NCBI RefSeq assembly: GCF_011762125.1
Contig: NZ_JAASQN010000005.1
Location: 248,001-312,000 of the forward strand
Direction of reading: 5' to 3'
DNA from: Sphingopyxis panaciterrae
GTDB lineage: Bacteria > Pseudomonadota > Alphaproteobacteria > Sphingomonadales > Sphingomonadaceae
DNA length: 64,000 nucleotides
Of the stretch, positions 27,266 to 35,571 are shown one piece after another. Positions within the stretch are counted from its first letter, which is position 1. Every line of letters begins with the position of its first letter. The translations under genes and the position numbers were made by a program. Below the pieces are notes generated by a model. The model saw only the letters and a program-made list of their open reading frames with translations, made no database searches and was not told where the DNA came from.

Positions 27266-28294
27266 TTATCCGCCGCGCACGCGTCTGATCAGATGTTCGA
27301 CATGGGCAATCGGCGTGTCGGGCACGATTCCATGGCCGAGATTGAAGATATGGGGACGCGACGGGAAAGCTGCAAGGATGCGATCGATCGCATCGTCGAG
27401 CATTGTCCCGCCCGCGACGAGTGCGAGCGGGTCGAGATTGCCCTGCACGGGCAGATGCGGCGGCAGGATATTGTCCGCCCACACCGGATCGACGGTCTCA
27501 TCGAGCCCGATCGCGTCGACGCCGGTCTCATCGGCATAGGCGCGAAGCTTGCCGCCGGCGCCCTTCGGAAAGCCGATGACGGGCGTGTCCGGGTGCAAGG
27601 CCTTCAGGCGGCGAACGATTTCGGCGTTGGGTGCAATAACCCATTGTTCGAACTGGGCCGGGGACAAACTGCCGGCCCAGCTGTCGAAGAGCTGCACCGT
27701 CTCGACGCCATGTTCGATCTGCCCCGCGAGATAGGGGACCGTCAGGTCGACGATCGCATCGATGATGGCTTGGAAAGCTACGGGATCGCCGAACGCCAGC
27801 CGCCGCGCCGCAGCCTGGTCCTTCGACCCCTGCCCGGCGACCATATAAGTGGCGACGGTCCACGGACTTCCCGCAAACCCGAGGAAGGTCGTTTCAGATG
27901 GCAATGCCGCTGCAACGCGGGCGACGGTGGCATAGACCGGTTCGAGCCGCTGCGGAGCCGCTTCAAGCGACGCCAGGGCGCTGTCGACCAAGGGCGGGGC
28001 GAGCCGCGGTCCCTCGCCTGCCTCGAACCACAGATGCTGGCCTAGCGCGTGCGGGATGACGAGAATGTCGGAGAAGAGGATCGACCCGTCGAAACCAAAA
28101 CGGCGGATCGGCTGCAAGGTCACTTCGGCCGCGGCTTCGGGATCATAGCATAGCTCGAGAAAACCGCCCTTGGTTTCGCGAAGCGCGCGATATTCAGGGA
28201 GATAACGACCAGCCTGACGCATGAGCCAGAGTGCGGGGCGATCCTGCCGCGCCCCGTGCAGTGTAGCGAGCAAGCTCTTCGGTGAGGCCTTCAC
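27266..28294 (-). CDS. hemE: Uroporphyrinogen decarboxylase
   Basis: This 342-residue cytosolic enzyme removes four acetate carboxyls from uroporphyrinogen III. WLMRQAGRYLPEYRALR holds the conserved Arg pair, and SILFSDILVIPHALG has the catalytic Asp. Substrate-binding stretches such as GFAGSPWTVATYM and FNLGHGIVPDTPIAHVEHLI are intact. The start is GTG at 28294 with AGAGGGA 8 bases upstream. The gene lies beside the putative origin, as in Caulobacter and other alphaproteobacteria. Confidence 0.97.
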   Translation of the reverse strand: MKASPKSLLATLHGARQDRPALWLMRQAGRYLPEYRALRETKGGFLELCYDPEAAAEVTLQPIRRFGFDGSILFSDILVIPHALGQHLWFEAGEGPRLAPPLVDSALASLEAAPQRLEPVYATVARVAAALPSETTFLGFAGSPWTVATYMVAGQGSKDQAAARRLAFGDPVAFQAIIDAIVDLTVPYLAGQIEHGVETVQLFDSWAGSLSPAQFEQWVIAPNAEIVRRLKALHPDTPVIGFPKGAGGKLRAYADETGVDAIGLDETVDPVWADNILPPHLPVQGNLDPLALVAGGTMLDDAIDRILAAFPSRPHIFNLGHGIVPDTPIAHVEHLIRRVRGG

Positions 28295-28449
28295 GCGATC
28301 CCTCTTTCTCTAATCAATATATATTAAAAATGATTGTGGTGGTTTGTTGGCGGGCGAACAGCGGGGCTTTAGGCCGGGACGCCGTTTTTGCCAACAGCTT
28401 GACTCTCGATGCGCCGCTCTGGCGCACAGAGTCGCAAAGCTTTTCTTTG

Positions 28450-28458
28450 CTATTCACA
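28450..28458 (+). other. DnaA-box-like site, CTATTCACA
   Basis: One mismatch from TTATNCACA, in the first base. It is 3 bases from the perfect box. Confidence 0.5.
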
Positions 28459-28461
28459 GCC

Positions 28462-28470
28462 TGTGGATAA
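28462..28470 (-). other. DnaA box, perfect TTATCCACA
   Basis: TGTGGATAA on the plus strand is the exact reverse complement of the consensus box. Confidence 0.8.
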
Positions 28471-28481
28471 GATTCGTCGCT

Positions 28482-28490
28482 TGTGGACAA
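28482..28490 (-). other. DnaA-box-like site, TTGTCCACA
   Basis: TGTGGACAA on the plus strand differs from TTATCCACA by one base (A to G at position 3). Confidence 0.65.
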
Positions 28491-28562
28491 AAGGTGTAGC
28501 GGAATCGGCAGCGCCGGGGATGAATCTGTCGTCCCCATTTCCTCCCCGCGCTTTTCCAAAAC

Positions 28563-28571
28563 TTGTCCACA
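28563..28571 (+). other. DnaA-box-like site, TTGTCCACA
   Basis: Same 9-mer as the site at 28482, but on the plus strand. Confidence 0.65.
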
Positions 28572-28640
28572 GGGCCTTTTCGTCGTCCCGGACTTGATCC
28601 GGGATTGCCTTTTTCGACCGCTTCCCGCCATGGTGCCGCC

Positions 28641-29453
28641 ATGGGCCGGCTCCACCTACATCTCATATCCGACTCCACGGGCGAGACACTCGAAAATATC
28701 GCCAAGGCGGCGATCGCGCAGTTCGACGACGTCGAGGTGGTGCGCCATTTCTGGCCGATGGTGCGATCGGAATCGCATCTCGACCGGATCATGGCCGAGG
28801 TGCAGGCGAGTCCCGGAATGATCCTCTTCACCCTCGTTAACGGCGAGCTGCGGGTGAGCCTGGAACGGCGCGCGCAGGCGCTGAATTTGCCCACAGTTGC
28901 GGCACTTGACGCGGTGTCCGATGCGCTGTCGCGCGTGCTGGGGCAGGAAGCGAAGGCGCGGCCGGGACGCCAGCATGCCCTCGATGCCGCCTATTTTGCT
29001 CGCGTTGAAGCGATCCAGTTTACCGTCGCGCACGACGACGGGATCGGCTGGGAGAATTGGGAGCAGGCCGATATATTGCTGGCAGGCGTGTCGCGGACGT
29101 CGAAGACACCGACGAGCATCTACCTTGCCAACCGCGGCTTCAAGACGGCCAACATCCCGATCGTCCCCGAATCGCCGCCGCCCGAAGCGCTGTTCAGCCT
29201 GAAGCGGCCGATGGTGGTCGGACTGACGACCGGGCTCGACCGGCTGGTGCAGGTGCGCCGCAATCGCCTGCTCTCGCTCAACCAGGCGCCCGAGACCGCT
29301 TATGTCGACGACGAGCGGGTGAAGGCCGAACTTGCCTATGCGCGGCGCATGTTCGCCGACAATGGCTGGCCGGTGATCGACGTGACGCGCCGATCGATCG
29401 AGGAAACCGCCGCGGCGGTGATCAAGCTGGTCGAAGATCGCGGGGCCGCGTGA
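28641..29453 (+). CDS. ppsR: Pyruvate,phosphate dikinase / PEP synthase regulatory protein (DUF299)
   Basis: This is a 270-residue bifunctional kinase/pyrophosphorylase that phosphorylates and reactivates PPDK or PEP synthase. The P-loop-like GVSRTSKTPTSIYLAN is near residues 152-167. The N-terminal LHLISDSTGETLENIAKAAIAQF and the C-terminal GLTTGLDRLVQVRRNRL are family hallmarks. The ATG at 28641 is chosen because it gives the conserved MGRLHLHLISDSTGE. It overlaps maf by four bases (GTGA) and starts the rightward, origin-proximal operon. Confidence 0.94.
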   Translation: MGRLHLHLISDSTGETLENIAKAAIAQFDDVEVVRHFWPMVRSESHLDRIMAEVQASPGMILFTLVNGELRVSLERRAQALNLPTVAALDAVSDALSRVLGQEAKARPGRQHALDAAYFARVEAIQFTVAHDDGIGWENWEQADILLAGVSRTSKTPTSIYLANRGFKTANIPIVPESPPPEALFSLKRPMVVGLTTGLDRLVQVRRNRLLSLNQAPETAYVDDERVKAELAYARRMFADNGWPVIDVTRRSIEETAAAVIKLVEDRGAA

Positions 29454-30049
29454 CGCAGCTCCTGCTGGCCTCGCAAAGCAGCGGCCGCGCCGCGATGCTC
29501 CGTGCCGCGGGGCTCGATTTCGAGACGAGCGCGGCGCATGTCGATGAAGAGGCGCTGACCGCGTCGCTGCTCGCAGCCGGGCAGACCCCGCGCAACATTG
29601 CCGACGCGCTGGCCGAGGCGAAAGCGGTCAAAATCTCGTCGCGGCTTCCCGGCGTCACCGTGATCGGTGCCGATTCGACCCTCGCGCTCGACGACGGCAC
29701 GATGTTGTCGAAACCCGAAAGCCCGGAAGAAGCGGCCGATCACCTGCGCCGCTTGGCGGGAATGTGTCACCGGCTATTTAGCGCCGCGGTCGCCACGCGT
29801 GACGGGGCGCCGGTGTGGCGCGCGATCGGCGAGGCGAAGCTGTGGATGCGCCCCTTGTCGGACGGCTTCATCGCCGACTATGTCGCGCGCGAATGGGACA
29901 GCATCCGCTGGACCGTCGGCTGTTACGAAATCGAGGGAGCGGGCGTGCAATTGTTCGAAAAGGTCGAGGGTGACCCCTGGACGATCATCGGCATGCCGAT
30001 GCTGCCCCTGCTGGCATGGCTGCGCGCGACCGGACTGGCCCCAAAATGA
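29450..30049 (+). CDS. maf: Maf-like nucleoside triphosphate pyrophosphatase
   Basis: This 199-residue protein hydrolyses non-canonical or methylated nucleotides in the family. The N-terminal LLLASQSSGRAAMLRAAGL is the SxSxR substrate loop. GADSTLAL holds the catalytic Asp, and SKPESPEEAADHLRRLAG is typical. The final GDPWTIIGMPMLPLLAWLR is also conserved. The GTG start at 29450 overlaps the ppsR stop, and its own stop overlaps the aroE start. Confidence 0.92.
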   Translation: MTQLLLASQSSGRAAMLRAAGLDFETSAAHVDEEALTASLLAAGQTPRNIADALAEAKAVKISSRLPGVTVIGADSTLALDDGTMLSKPESPEEAADHLRRLAGMCHRLFSAAVATRDGAPVWRAIGEAKLWMRPLSDGFIADYVAREWDSIRWTVGCYEIEGAGVQLFEKVEGDPWTIIGMPMLPLLAWLRATGLAPK

Positions 30050-30876
30050 CCGAAAACGTCATGAGCAAGTCCCCTTATGCCGAAGTCATCGGCGACCCGA
30101 TCGCCCAGTCGAAATCGCCGCTGATCCATGGCTTCTGGCTGAAAGCGCTGGGGATCAAGGGCGACTATGCCCGCGAACATGTGACGCCCGACGCGCTCGC
30201 CGCCTATATCGGCAAGCGCCGCACCGATCCCGACTGGCGCGGCTGTAACGTCACCATGCCGCACAAGGGGGCGGTGATGGATCTCGTCGATGATCCGGGT
30301 GACATCCGCGCCACGATCGGTGCGATGAACACCGTCGTCCGGCAAAAGGACGGGTCGCTGATTGGCACCAACACCGACGCGGCGGGATTTTATTCGCCGC
30401 TCGCCGAACTCGACCTCGAAGGCGCGCCGGTCGCGGTCGTCGGTGCCGGCGGCGCGGCGCGTGCGGTGCTGTTCGCGCTCGCCCGCGCCAATGTCGGTCC
30501 GGTGACGATCCTCAATCGCAGCCCGCTGAAAGCGATGGGCCTGCTTGCGACCTTCGGGCTCAAGGGTGATGTCGCGGCGCCCACCGCCGCGCTGCCACCG
30601 GTGTCGCTGCTCGTCAATGCGAGCAGCCTCGGGATGAAGGGGCAGCCGCCGCTCGACCTCGACCTGTCGCCGCTGCCCGACGATGCGATCGTCTACGACC
30701 TCGTCTATTCGCCGCTCCAGACCGGGCTTCTGAAAGCCGCCGAAGCGCGCGGGCTCGACACCGTCGACGGACTCGACATGCTGATCGGCCAGGCCGCACT
30801 GGCGTTCGAGCTGTTTTTCGGCGCCGCGCCGCCCGAGGGCCGCGATGACGAACTGCGCGCGCTGCTGATGGCATGA
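30046..30876 (+). CDS. aroE: Shikimate dehydrogenase
   Basis: This 276-residue NADP-dependent enzyme reduces 3-dehydroshikimate in aromatic amino-acid synthesis. The substrate block QSKSPLIHGFW is followed by NVTMPHKG with the catalytic Lys, NTDAAGF with the catalytic Asp, and the NADP motif VVGAGGAARAV with NRSP downstream. The ATG at 30046 overlaps the maf stop (ATGA); MSKSPYAEV at 30061 is an alternative start. Confidence 0.95.
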   Translation: MTENVMSKSPYAEVIGDPIAQSKSPLIHGFWLKALGIKGDYAREHVTPDALAAYIGKRRTDPDWRGCNVTMPHKGAVMDLVDDPGDIRATIGAMNTVVRQKDGSLIGTNTDAAGFYSPLAELDLEGAPVAVVGAGGAARAVLFALARANVGPVTILNRSPLKAMGLLATFGLKGDVAAPTAALPPVSLLVNASSLGMKGQPPLDLDLSPLPDDAIVYDLVYSPLQTGLLKAAEARGLDTVDGLDMLIGQAALAFELFFGAAPPEGRDDELRALLMA

Positions 30877-31496
30877 CGCATCGCCCGCGCCCCGGCTCGC
30901 GGCTCCGCCGTCCGTTCATCGTCGGGCTCACCGGATCGATCGGCATGGGCAAATCGACCGCGGCGGCGATGTTCGAACGCGAAGGCGTGCCGGTGTTCGA
31001 CGCCGATGCCGAGGTGCACCGGCTGCAAGGGCCCGGCGGCGCGCTGGTCGCGGCGATCGAGGCGCGCTTTCCCGGCACGACCGGCCCGGGGGGCGTCGAC
31101 CGGCAGAAGCTGGGGAGCCGCGTGCTCGGCAACACCCATGAACTGGCCGCGCTGGAAGCGATCGTCCACCCGGCGGTCGGCAAGGCGCAACGCCGCTTCC
31201 TGATGCGCAACCGCGCGCGCGATGTCGTCGTGCTCGATATCCCGCTGCTGTTCGAAAAGGGCGGCTGGCGCAAGGTCGGGGCGATCGCCGTCGTGTCGGC
31301 CCCCGCGTGGATGCAGCGCAAGCGCGTCATGCGCCGCCCCGGCATGACCGCGGCGAAGCTCAAGGCGATTCGCCGCTTGCAGGTGCCCGACCGGGTCAAG
31401 CGCGCACGCGCCGATTTCATCATCGAAACGGGCCGTCCCAAAAGCGAGACACACCGGCAGATAAGCTTCATCGCCTCTTGTTTCCGCGCCCGATAG
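30873..31496 (+). CDS. coaE: Dephospho-CoA kinase
   Basis: This 207-residue P-loop kinase does the last step of CoA synthesis. The P-loop GLTGSIGMGKST is near residues 18-29. DADAEVHRL, the conserved IVHPAV, and VVLDIPLLFE with the lid region follow. It overlaps aroE by four bases and is 19 bases from dnaQ. The basic N-terminus RPRPGSRLRR is somewhat longer than usual. Confidence 0.95.
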   Translation: MTHRPRPGSRLRRPFIVGLTGSIGMGKSTAAAMFEREGVPVFDADAEVHRLQGPGGALVAAIEARFPGTTGPGGVDRQKLGSRVLGNTHELAALEAIVHPAVGKAQRRFLMRNRARDVVVLDIPLLFEKGGWRKVGAIAVVSAPAWMQRKRVMRRPGMTAAKLKAIRRLQVPDRVKRARADFIIETGRPKSETHRQISFIASCFRAR

Positions 31497-31515
31497 GGTC
31501 CAGATTGAAGCTTCG

Positions 31516-32217
31516 ATGCGCGAGATTATCTTTGATACCGAAACGACGGGGTTCGATCCCAAGACCGGGGACAGGCTGGTCGAAATCGGGTGCATCGAAC
31601 TGGTCGACCGCCGCGAGACGGGCCAGAGCTTTCACGCCTATTTCAATCCCGAACGCGACATGCCCGCCGCCGCCGAAGCGGTACATGGCCTGTCGATCCA
31701 GTTTCTTTCCGACAAGCCGTTGTTTGCGACTCGCGTCGACGAGCTGATGGAATTCCTTGGCGATGCGCCGTTGATCGCGCACAACGCCGCCTTCGATTTC
31801 GGTTTCGTCAACGCCGAACTGGCGCGCGCCGGGCGGCCCGGACTCGACATGGCGCGCATGTGCTGCACCGTGCAGATGGCGCGCAAGCTGCACCCCGGCG
31901 CGAAGCACAGCCTCGACGCGCTGTGCACGCGCTATGGCATCGATCGCAGCCACCGCGTCAAGCATGGCGCGCTGCTCGACGCCGAATTGCTCGCGCATCT
32001 CTATATCGAAATGACCGGTGGACGGCAGATCGGGCTCGGGCTCGCGGCCTCCCCCGCCGCCGAGGCGGTGCTGTCGCCGGTTGCCGCCGCGGCGCCGCGT
32101 GCCGACGCCCGGCCGTACCGCGAACCGCGTCCACACGCCGCATCGGCCGCGGAACTCGCACGCCATGCCGAATTTGTCGCAGGGCTGAACCAGCCACTGT
32201 GGCTCGATACGGTGTGA
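31516..32217 (+). CDS. dnaQ: DNA polymerase III epsilon subunit (proofreading 3'-5' exonuclease)
   Basis: This is a 233-residue DEDDh exonuclease. ExoI is FDTETTGF with Asp7 and Glu9. ExoII is HNAAFDFGF with Asp94. ExoIII ends in HRVKHGALLDAELL with the His and Asp of the DEDDh type. A proline/alanine-rich linker (about 180-215) precedes the C-terminal clamp/alpha-binding tail. It belongs to the origin-linked operon ending with coaE. Confidence 0.96.
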   Translation: MREIIFDTETTGFDPKTGDRLVEIGCIELVDRRETGQSFHAYFNPERDMPAAAEAVHGLSIQFLSDKPLFATRVDELMEFLGDAPLIAHNAAFDFGFVNAELARAGRPGLDMARMCCTVQMARKLHPGAKHSLDALCTRYGIDRSHRVKHGALLDAELLAHLYIEMTGGRQIGLGLAASPAAEAVLSPVAAAAPRADARPYREPRPHAASAAELARHAEFVAGLNQPLWLDTV

Positions 32218-32264
32218 TGACCTCTCCCTGATGTCATCGCGCCGGCCATAGAAGGAGAAGAAAA

Positions 32265-32834
32265 ATGGAAATCCGCGTCTCTGGCCATCAGATCGAAACC
32301 GGCGAAGCGCTTCAGGCGCATGTGTCGGACCGGATGAACGCGATTGCCGACAAATATTTCTCCCGCGCGATCGGCGCGCACGCGACGTTCGGCAAAGGGC
32401 CGCACGACAGTTTCCAGTGCGACATCGTCGCGCATGTCATGCAGGGGCTGGTGCTGAAAGGCCATGGCCAGGCGCAGGACGCGCATGTCGCCTTCGAGGG
32501 TGCGGCGGAACGCATCGAAAAACAGCTCCGACGCTATATGCGACGACTGAAAGATCACAACGGCGCGGGCCATCCTTCGCCGACGATTGAAGAGATTGAC
32601 GACAATGCGAGCTATATCGTCTTCGATGGCGGCGGCGAGGAGGATGCGGGCGATGCGCCCGCGATCATCGCCGAAACGCGCGTCGATATTCCGACGAGCA
32701 GCGTGTCCGACGCGGTGATGATGCTTGACCTGCGCGATACCGCCGCCTTGCTGTTCGTGAACAGCAAGACGGGGTCGCATAATATGGTCTATCGCCGCCG
32801 CGACGGGACGATCGGATGGGTCGAACCGCAATAG
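32265..32834 (+). CDS. hpf: Ribosome hibernation-promoting factor, long form
   Basis: This 189-residue factor silences ribosomes in stationary phase. The N-terminal HPF/RaiA fold spans about 1-100 (MEIRVSGHQIETGEALQAHVSDRM). A linker is followed by a C-terminal dimerisation domain (SDAVMMLDLRDTAALLFVNSKTGSHNMVYRRRDGTIGWVEP), which forms 100S particles in the long type. AGGAGAAG lies just before the ATG. ptsN follows, as in the wider rpoN-hpf-ptsN arrangement, but no rpoN is near. Confidence 0.94.
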   Translation: MEIRVSGHQIETGEALQAHVSDRMNAIADKYFSRAIGAHATFGKGPHDSFQCDIVAHVMQGLVLKGHGQAQDAHVAFEGAAERIEKQLRRYMRRLKDHNGAGHPSPTIEEIDDNASYIVFDGGGEEDAGDAPAIIAETRVDIPTSSVSDAVMMLDLRDTAALLFVNSKTGSHNMVYRRRDGTIGWVEPQ

Positions 32835-32989
32835 GGACTGGATTTTCTCCGCCAACCGGCATAAGGGCCGCGCCCAACACTGCCCGGTGCCGGTAAGGCG
32901 GGGTTCCGGCACGACCGATCCGCGATCGATTGCCGTAAGGACCGAGTCGGGCGGTAAGGCCCGGCGGCGATACAGATTTGACCAGAGCA

Positions 32990-33454
32990 ATGAACCTATC
33001 TTCCCTTCTTTATCCCGCGACCGTGCGGGCGCATGTCCAGATCGATTCGAAAAAGGCGCTTTTCCCCTTTCTCGGCGATCTTGCGAGCCGTTCGCTCGGC
33101 CTCGGCGCCGGCGAAGTCAGCGAAGCATTGCTCGAGCGTGAGCGGCTGGGTTCGACCGGCTTCGGCCGCGGCATCGCGCTGCCGCACGCCAAGATGGCCG
33201 ACCTTTCGGGGGTGCGGGGGCTGTTCCTGCAACTGGCCCGGCCGATCGATTTCCAGGCGGTCGACGGTTTGCCGGTCGACCTGCTGTTCGTGCTGCTGTC
33301 GCCGCTCGATGCCGGTGCCGACCATCTGAAGGCGCTCGCCGGCGTGTCGCGGATGCTGCGCAATGACAGCATCGCCGAACGGCTGCGCGGCGCGAAGAAT
33401 GATGAAGCGCTTTATGCGCTGCTCGCCGACACCGAAACGCGTGACGCGGCGTAA
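32990..33454 (+). CDS. ptsN: Nitrogen-regulatory PTS system EIIA component
   Basis: This 154-residue EIIA protein carries the phosphorylated His66 in GFGRGIALPHAKM. The downstream DLLFVLLSPLDAGADHLKALAGVSRMLRN block is standard. The ATG at 32990 (MNLSSLLYPA) gives normal length. A TTG at 32978 is a weaker option. It signals nitrogen or potassium status through PTS-Ntr phosphate flow in relatives. Confidence 0.92.
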   Translation: MNLSSLLYPATVRAHVQIDSKKALFPFLGDLASRSLGLGAGEVSEALLERERLGSTGFGRGIALPHAKMADLSGVRGLFLQLARPIDFQAVDGLPVDLLFVLLSPLDAGADHLKALAGVSRMLRNDSIAERLRGAKNDEALYALLADTETRDAA

Positions 33455-33475
33455 GCCGGATTGACGAAATATCGA

Positions 33476-33607
33476 TCCTCCCCGTCGCGTAGCGATGGGG
33501 AACGGGACCATCCGAAGGATGGTGGAGGGGCGGCAACCTCGCGCTATTTGCCCCTCCGTCAGCGGCGATGCCGCTGCCACCTCCCCATCGCTGCGCGACA
33601 GGGAGGA
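33476..33607. repeat. Inverted-repeat element, family E
   Basis: Outer arms at 33476-33501 and 33582-33607 (26 bases, two mismatches) enclose a second nested stem-like segment (CCATCCGAAGGATGG and the GGAGGGGC/GCCCCTCC pair). The whole 132-base element fills the ptsN-DUF1491 gap. The right arm ends in GGGAGGA, which is also the ribosome-binding site of the next gene. Confidence 0.85.
33601..33607 (+). promoter_or_regulatory. Ribosome-binding site supplied by a repeat arm
   Basis: GGGAGGA lies 5 bases before the ATG at 33613 and is the last part of the family E repeat. If the repeat folds in mRNA, the site is sequestered in the stem. Confidence 0.6.
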
Positions 33608-33612
33608 TATTC

Positions 33613-33951
33613 ATGACCCGCCTCACCAGCCGCTTCCTTGTCGACCTGTTGCTTCGCCGCACCGAAGCGGCCGGCGGCTTTGCGGCCGTGCTCGCCAAGG
33701 GCGACGAGATGTCGGGCGTCATTCTGGTCCAATGCAGCGATCGCGGCGAGCCCGGGCCGCTGCTCGAACGCCGCTTTTCGGCGAATGGTGACTATATCTG
33801 GGAGGCGGTTGGTCCCGGCGACCCCAACGATAGTGAATCGCGCGCAAATTATCAGGACCGGCGGCGCAAGGCTGATCCCGACCTGTGGATCGTCGAACTG
33901 GATATCGCGGATGCGCCACAACTCGTCGCGGAGTGGGCCGCGTTAACTTGA
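33613..33951 (+). CDS. DUF1491 family protein
   Basis: This 112-residue protein of unknown function occurs widely in alphaproteobacteria. LTSRFLVDLLLRRTEAAGGFAAVLAKGDEMSGVILVQ is followed by a repeated beta region and DLWIVELDIADAPQLVAEW. It is probably cytosolic with an alpha/beta fold. The ATG at 33613 is preferred because of the strong GGGAGGA site. Confidence 0.82.
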   Translation: MTRLTSRFLVDLLLRRTEAAGGFAAVLAKGDEMSGVILVQCSDRGEPGPLLERRFSANGDYIWEAVGPGDPNDSESRANYQDRRRKADPDLWIVELDIADAPQLVAEWAALT

Positions 33952-34156
33952 CTCTGTTGCGCCGCACAATAAGTGGCGCGCATTCGATAACGCGTAGGTC
34001 GTTCCGCGGGTTGCAGCAGCTTTGCAACGCACCCGGCAAAACGGTTTGGACACGCAGTCGGACGATGACCGCAGGCGATATCGGGCGATAGCCCCCTCAC
34101 CTGTCTGGGCCTGTTTCAAAAGGTCCGGTTCATCGGCCGCACTTTTGACGGACAAT

Positions 34157-34849
34157 ATGAGTCGCATCCTGAATGCTGCCAGCGTGGCCGCCGTCGGCAT
34201 GACTGCCGCAACCATGCTGCTGCTTGCGGAACCCGGTTTCGCCAGCGACCTGGCCGCCGAGGCCAATCTTCCCGCCATCAGCCTGCCGAGCATCGAAGCA
34301 CCGGCGACGCTCGAAAAGGCGGATCTGTCGACGACGGGCGAAGCGCCCACCGGTCAGGACGTCGACCAGGACAGCGACCATGAAGACGACCAGATCGTTG
34401 CCCAGATCGATGCTATGCCGAAACCGGCGCCGGTGACCGCCGAGTCACTTGCCGCGCTGGTCGACGCGACGCCGCGCCCCGCCGACATCGATGCCGAGCT
34501 GCGCTGCCTTGCCGGCGCGGTCTATTTCGAATCGCGCGGCGAATCGCTCGTCGGGCAGCTTGCGGTCGCGCATGTCGTGATCAATCGCGCCAAATCGGGC
34601 CGCTTCCCGGCCAGCCTGTGCGGCGTCGTCCATCAAAAGAGCCAGTTCAGCTTCGTGCGCGGCGGCCGGATGCCCGCCGTCCGCAACGCCGCCCAGTGGA
34701 CCAACGCGGTCGCGATCGCGCAGATCGCGCGCGACGGCAGCTGGAAGAACAACGCGCCGGGCGCGCTGTTCTTTCACGCCCGCCATGTCTCGCCGGGCTG
34801 GCGCAAGACGCGCATCGCGCAGATCGACAATCACATCTTCTATCGCTGA
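34157..34849 (+). CDS. SleB-like cell wall hydrolase
   Basis: This 230-residue exported protein has an N-terminal signal sequence (ILNAASVAAVGMTAATMLLLAEPGFA). The linker carries many acidic residues (QDVDQDSDHEDDQ). A hydrolase_2 (SleB/CwlJ) domain begins LRCLAGAVYFESRGESLVGQLAVAHVVINRA, with the catalytic Glu in YFESRGE. The ending HVSPGWRKTRIAQIDNHIFYR is typical. It should cut peptidoglycan. Start 34157 is chosen over 34022 because it begins the signal sequence. Confidence 0.86.
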   Translation: MSRILNAASVAAVGMTAATMLLLAEPGFASDLAAEANLPAISLPSIEAPATLEKADLSTTGEAPTGQDVDQDSDHEDDQIVAQIDAMPKPAPVTAESLAALVDATPRPADIDAELRCLAGAVYFESRGESLVGQLAVAHVVINRAKSGRFPASLCGVVHQKSQFSFVRGGRMPAVRNAAQWTNAVAIAQIARDGSWKNNAPGALFFHARHVSPGWRKTRIAQIDNHIFYR

Positions 34850-34938
34850 GGACTTTATCCTCCCCACGGCGCCGCCCCAGGGAGGATGTGCGCATCCCGT
34901 TCATTGCCAGGCCATTTTTTGTGGCGCATGATGCCGGG

Positions 34939-35571
34939 ATGAAGCTTCATCTCTCTGCCGCCATGCTTTCGGGCCTGGCGCTTACGCTTGGCGGCTGCGC
35001 GACAGCGGTGCCGCCGGTCGAAGTCACGCGATTCCATACCGCTGCGCCTTCGGGCTGGGCTGCCGGGACGCGTTATGTCGTCGATGCCGCGGCGCTGGGC
35101 GATGCGTCGGCGATGGTCGGCGCGACCGCGCCGTCGCTCGAATGGAACAGCTATCGCACCGCGGTCGAGCGCCAGTTGCAGTTGCAGGGTTTCGTCGCCG
35201 CCGAAAATGGCGCGCGCGCGCCGCTCAAGGTCCGCATCGGTTTCGACCGCGCCGATCGCCAGGAAGGCGTCGGCCGGCGCTCGCCGGTGTCGGTCGGGGT
35301 CGGCGGATCGACGGGAGGCTATGGCTCGGGCGTCGGGCTGGGCATCGGGATCAACCTGGGCGGCGGCGGGTCGCGATGGCTGGAAGACCTGCAGCTCGCG
35401 GTGCGCATCGACGACGCTGCGACAGGGCAGGCCTTGTGGGAAGGCCGCGCGATCACCGCGGTGCGATCGAAGGCGCCGGCGGCGCAGCCGTCGCTCGCGG
35501 CGGCGAAATTGGCCGACGCGCTATTCAAAGGCTTCCCCGGCGAATCGGGACGCACTATCACGGTCAAATGA
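34939..35571 (+). CDS. DUF4136 lipoprotein
   Basis: This 210-residue envelope protein has an N-terminal signal with a lipobox LTLGGC (Cys about residue 20). A DUF4136-like body follows with [20 protein letters not shown] and a glycine-rich region [27 protein letters not shown]. The ending [29 protein letters not shown] is typical. Its stop overlaps the next gene start (ATGA), so it is cotranscribed with an M14 peptidase. The function is unknown. Confidence 0.83.
   Translation: MKLHLSAAMLSGLALTLGGCATAVPPVEVTRFHTAAPSGWAAGTRYVVDAAALGDASAMVGATAPSLEWNSYRTAVERQLQLQGFVAAENGARAPLKVRIGFDRADRQEGVGRRSPVSVGVGGSTGGYGSGVGLGIGINLGGGGSRWLEDLQLAVRIDDAATGQALWEGRAITAVRSKAPAAQPSLAAAKLADALFKGFPGESGRTITVK

Larger units (their letters stand above)
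28295..28640. other. oriC: Putative chromosomal origin of replication (oriC), hemE side
   Basis: The 346-base gap between hemE and ppsR has an AT-rich stretch (about 28305-28335) that could serve as the unwinding element. Four DnaA-box-like 9-mers lie at 28450-28458, 28462-28470, 28482-28490 and 28563-28571. One is a perfect TTATCCACA (minus strand at 28462-28470). hemE-linked origins are known in alphaproteobacteria. Neighbouring genes mostly diverge from this point, and parABS lies close by. Absence of dnaA nearby is normal for this class. The right end also contains a half copy of repeat B (28582-28605). Confidence 0.8.

Noticed and set aside
28307..28640. Small open frames in the origin gap, and upstream in-frame extension of ppsR
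   Set aside because: They cover DnaA boxes and the AT-rich stretch, and the ppsR family start is MGRLHLHLISDSTGE.
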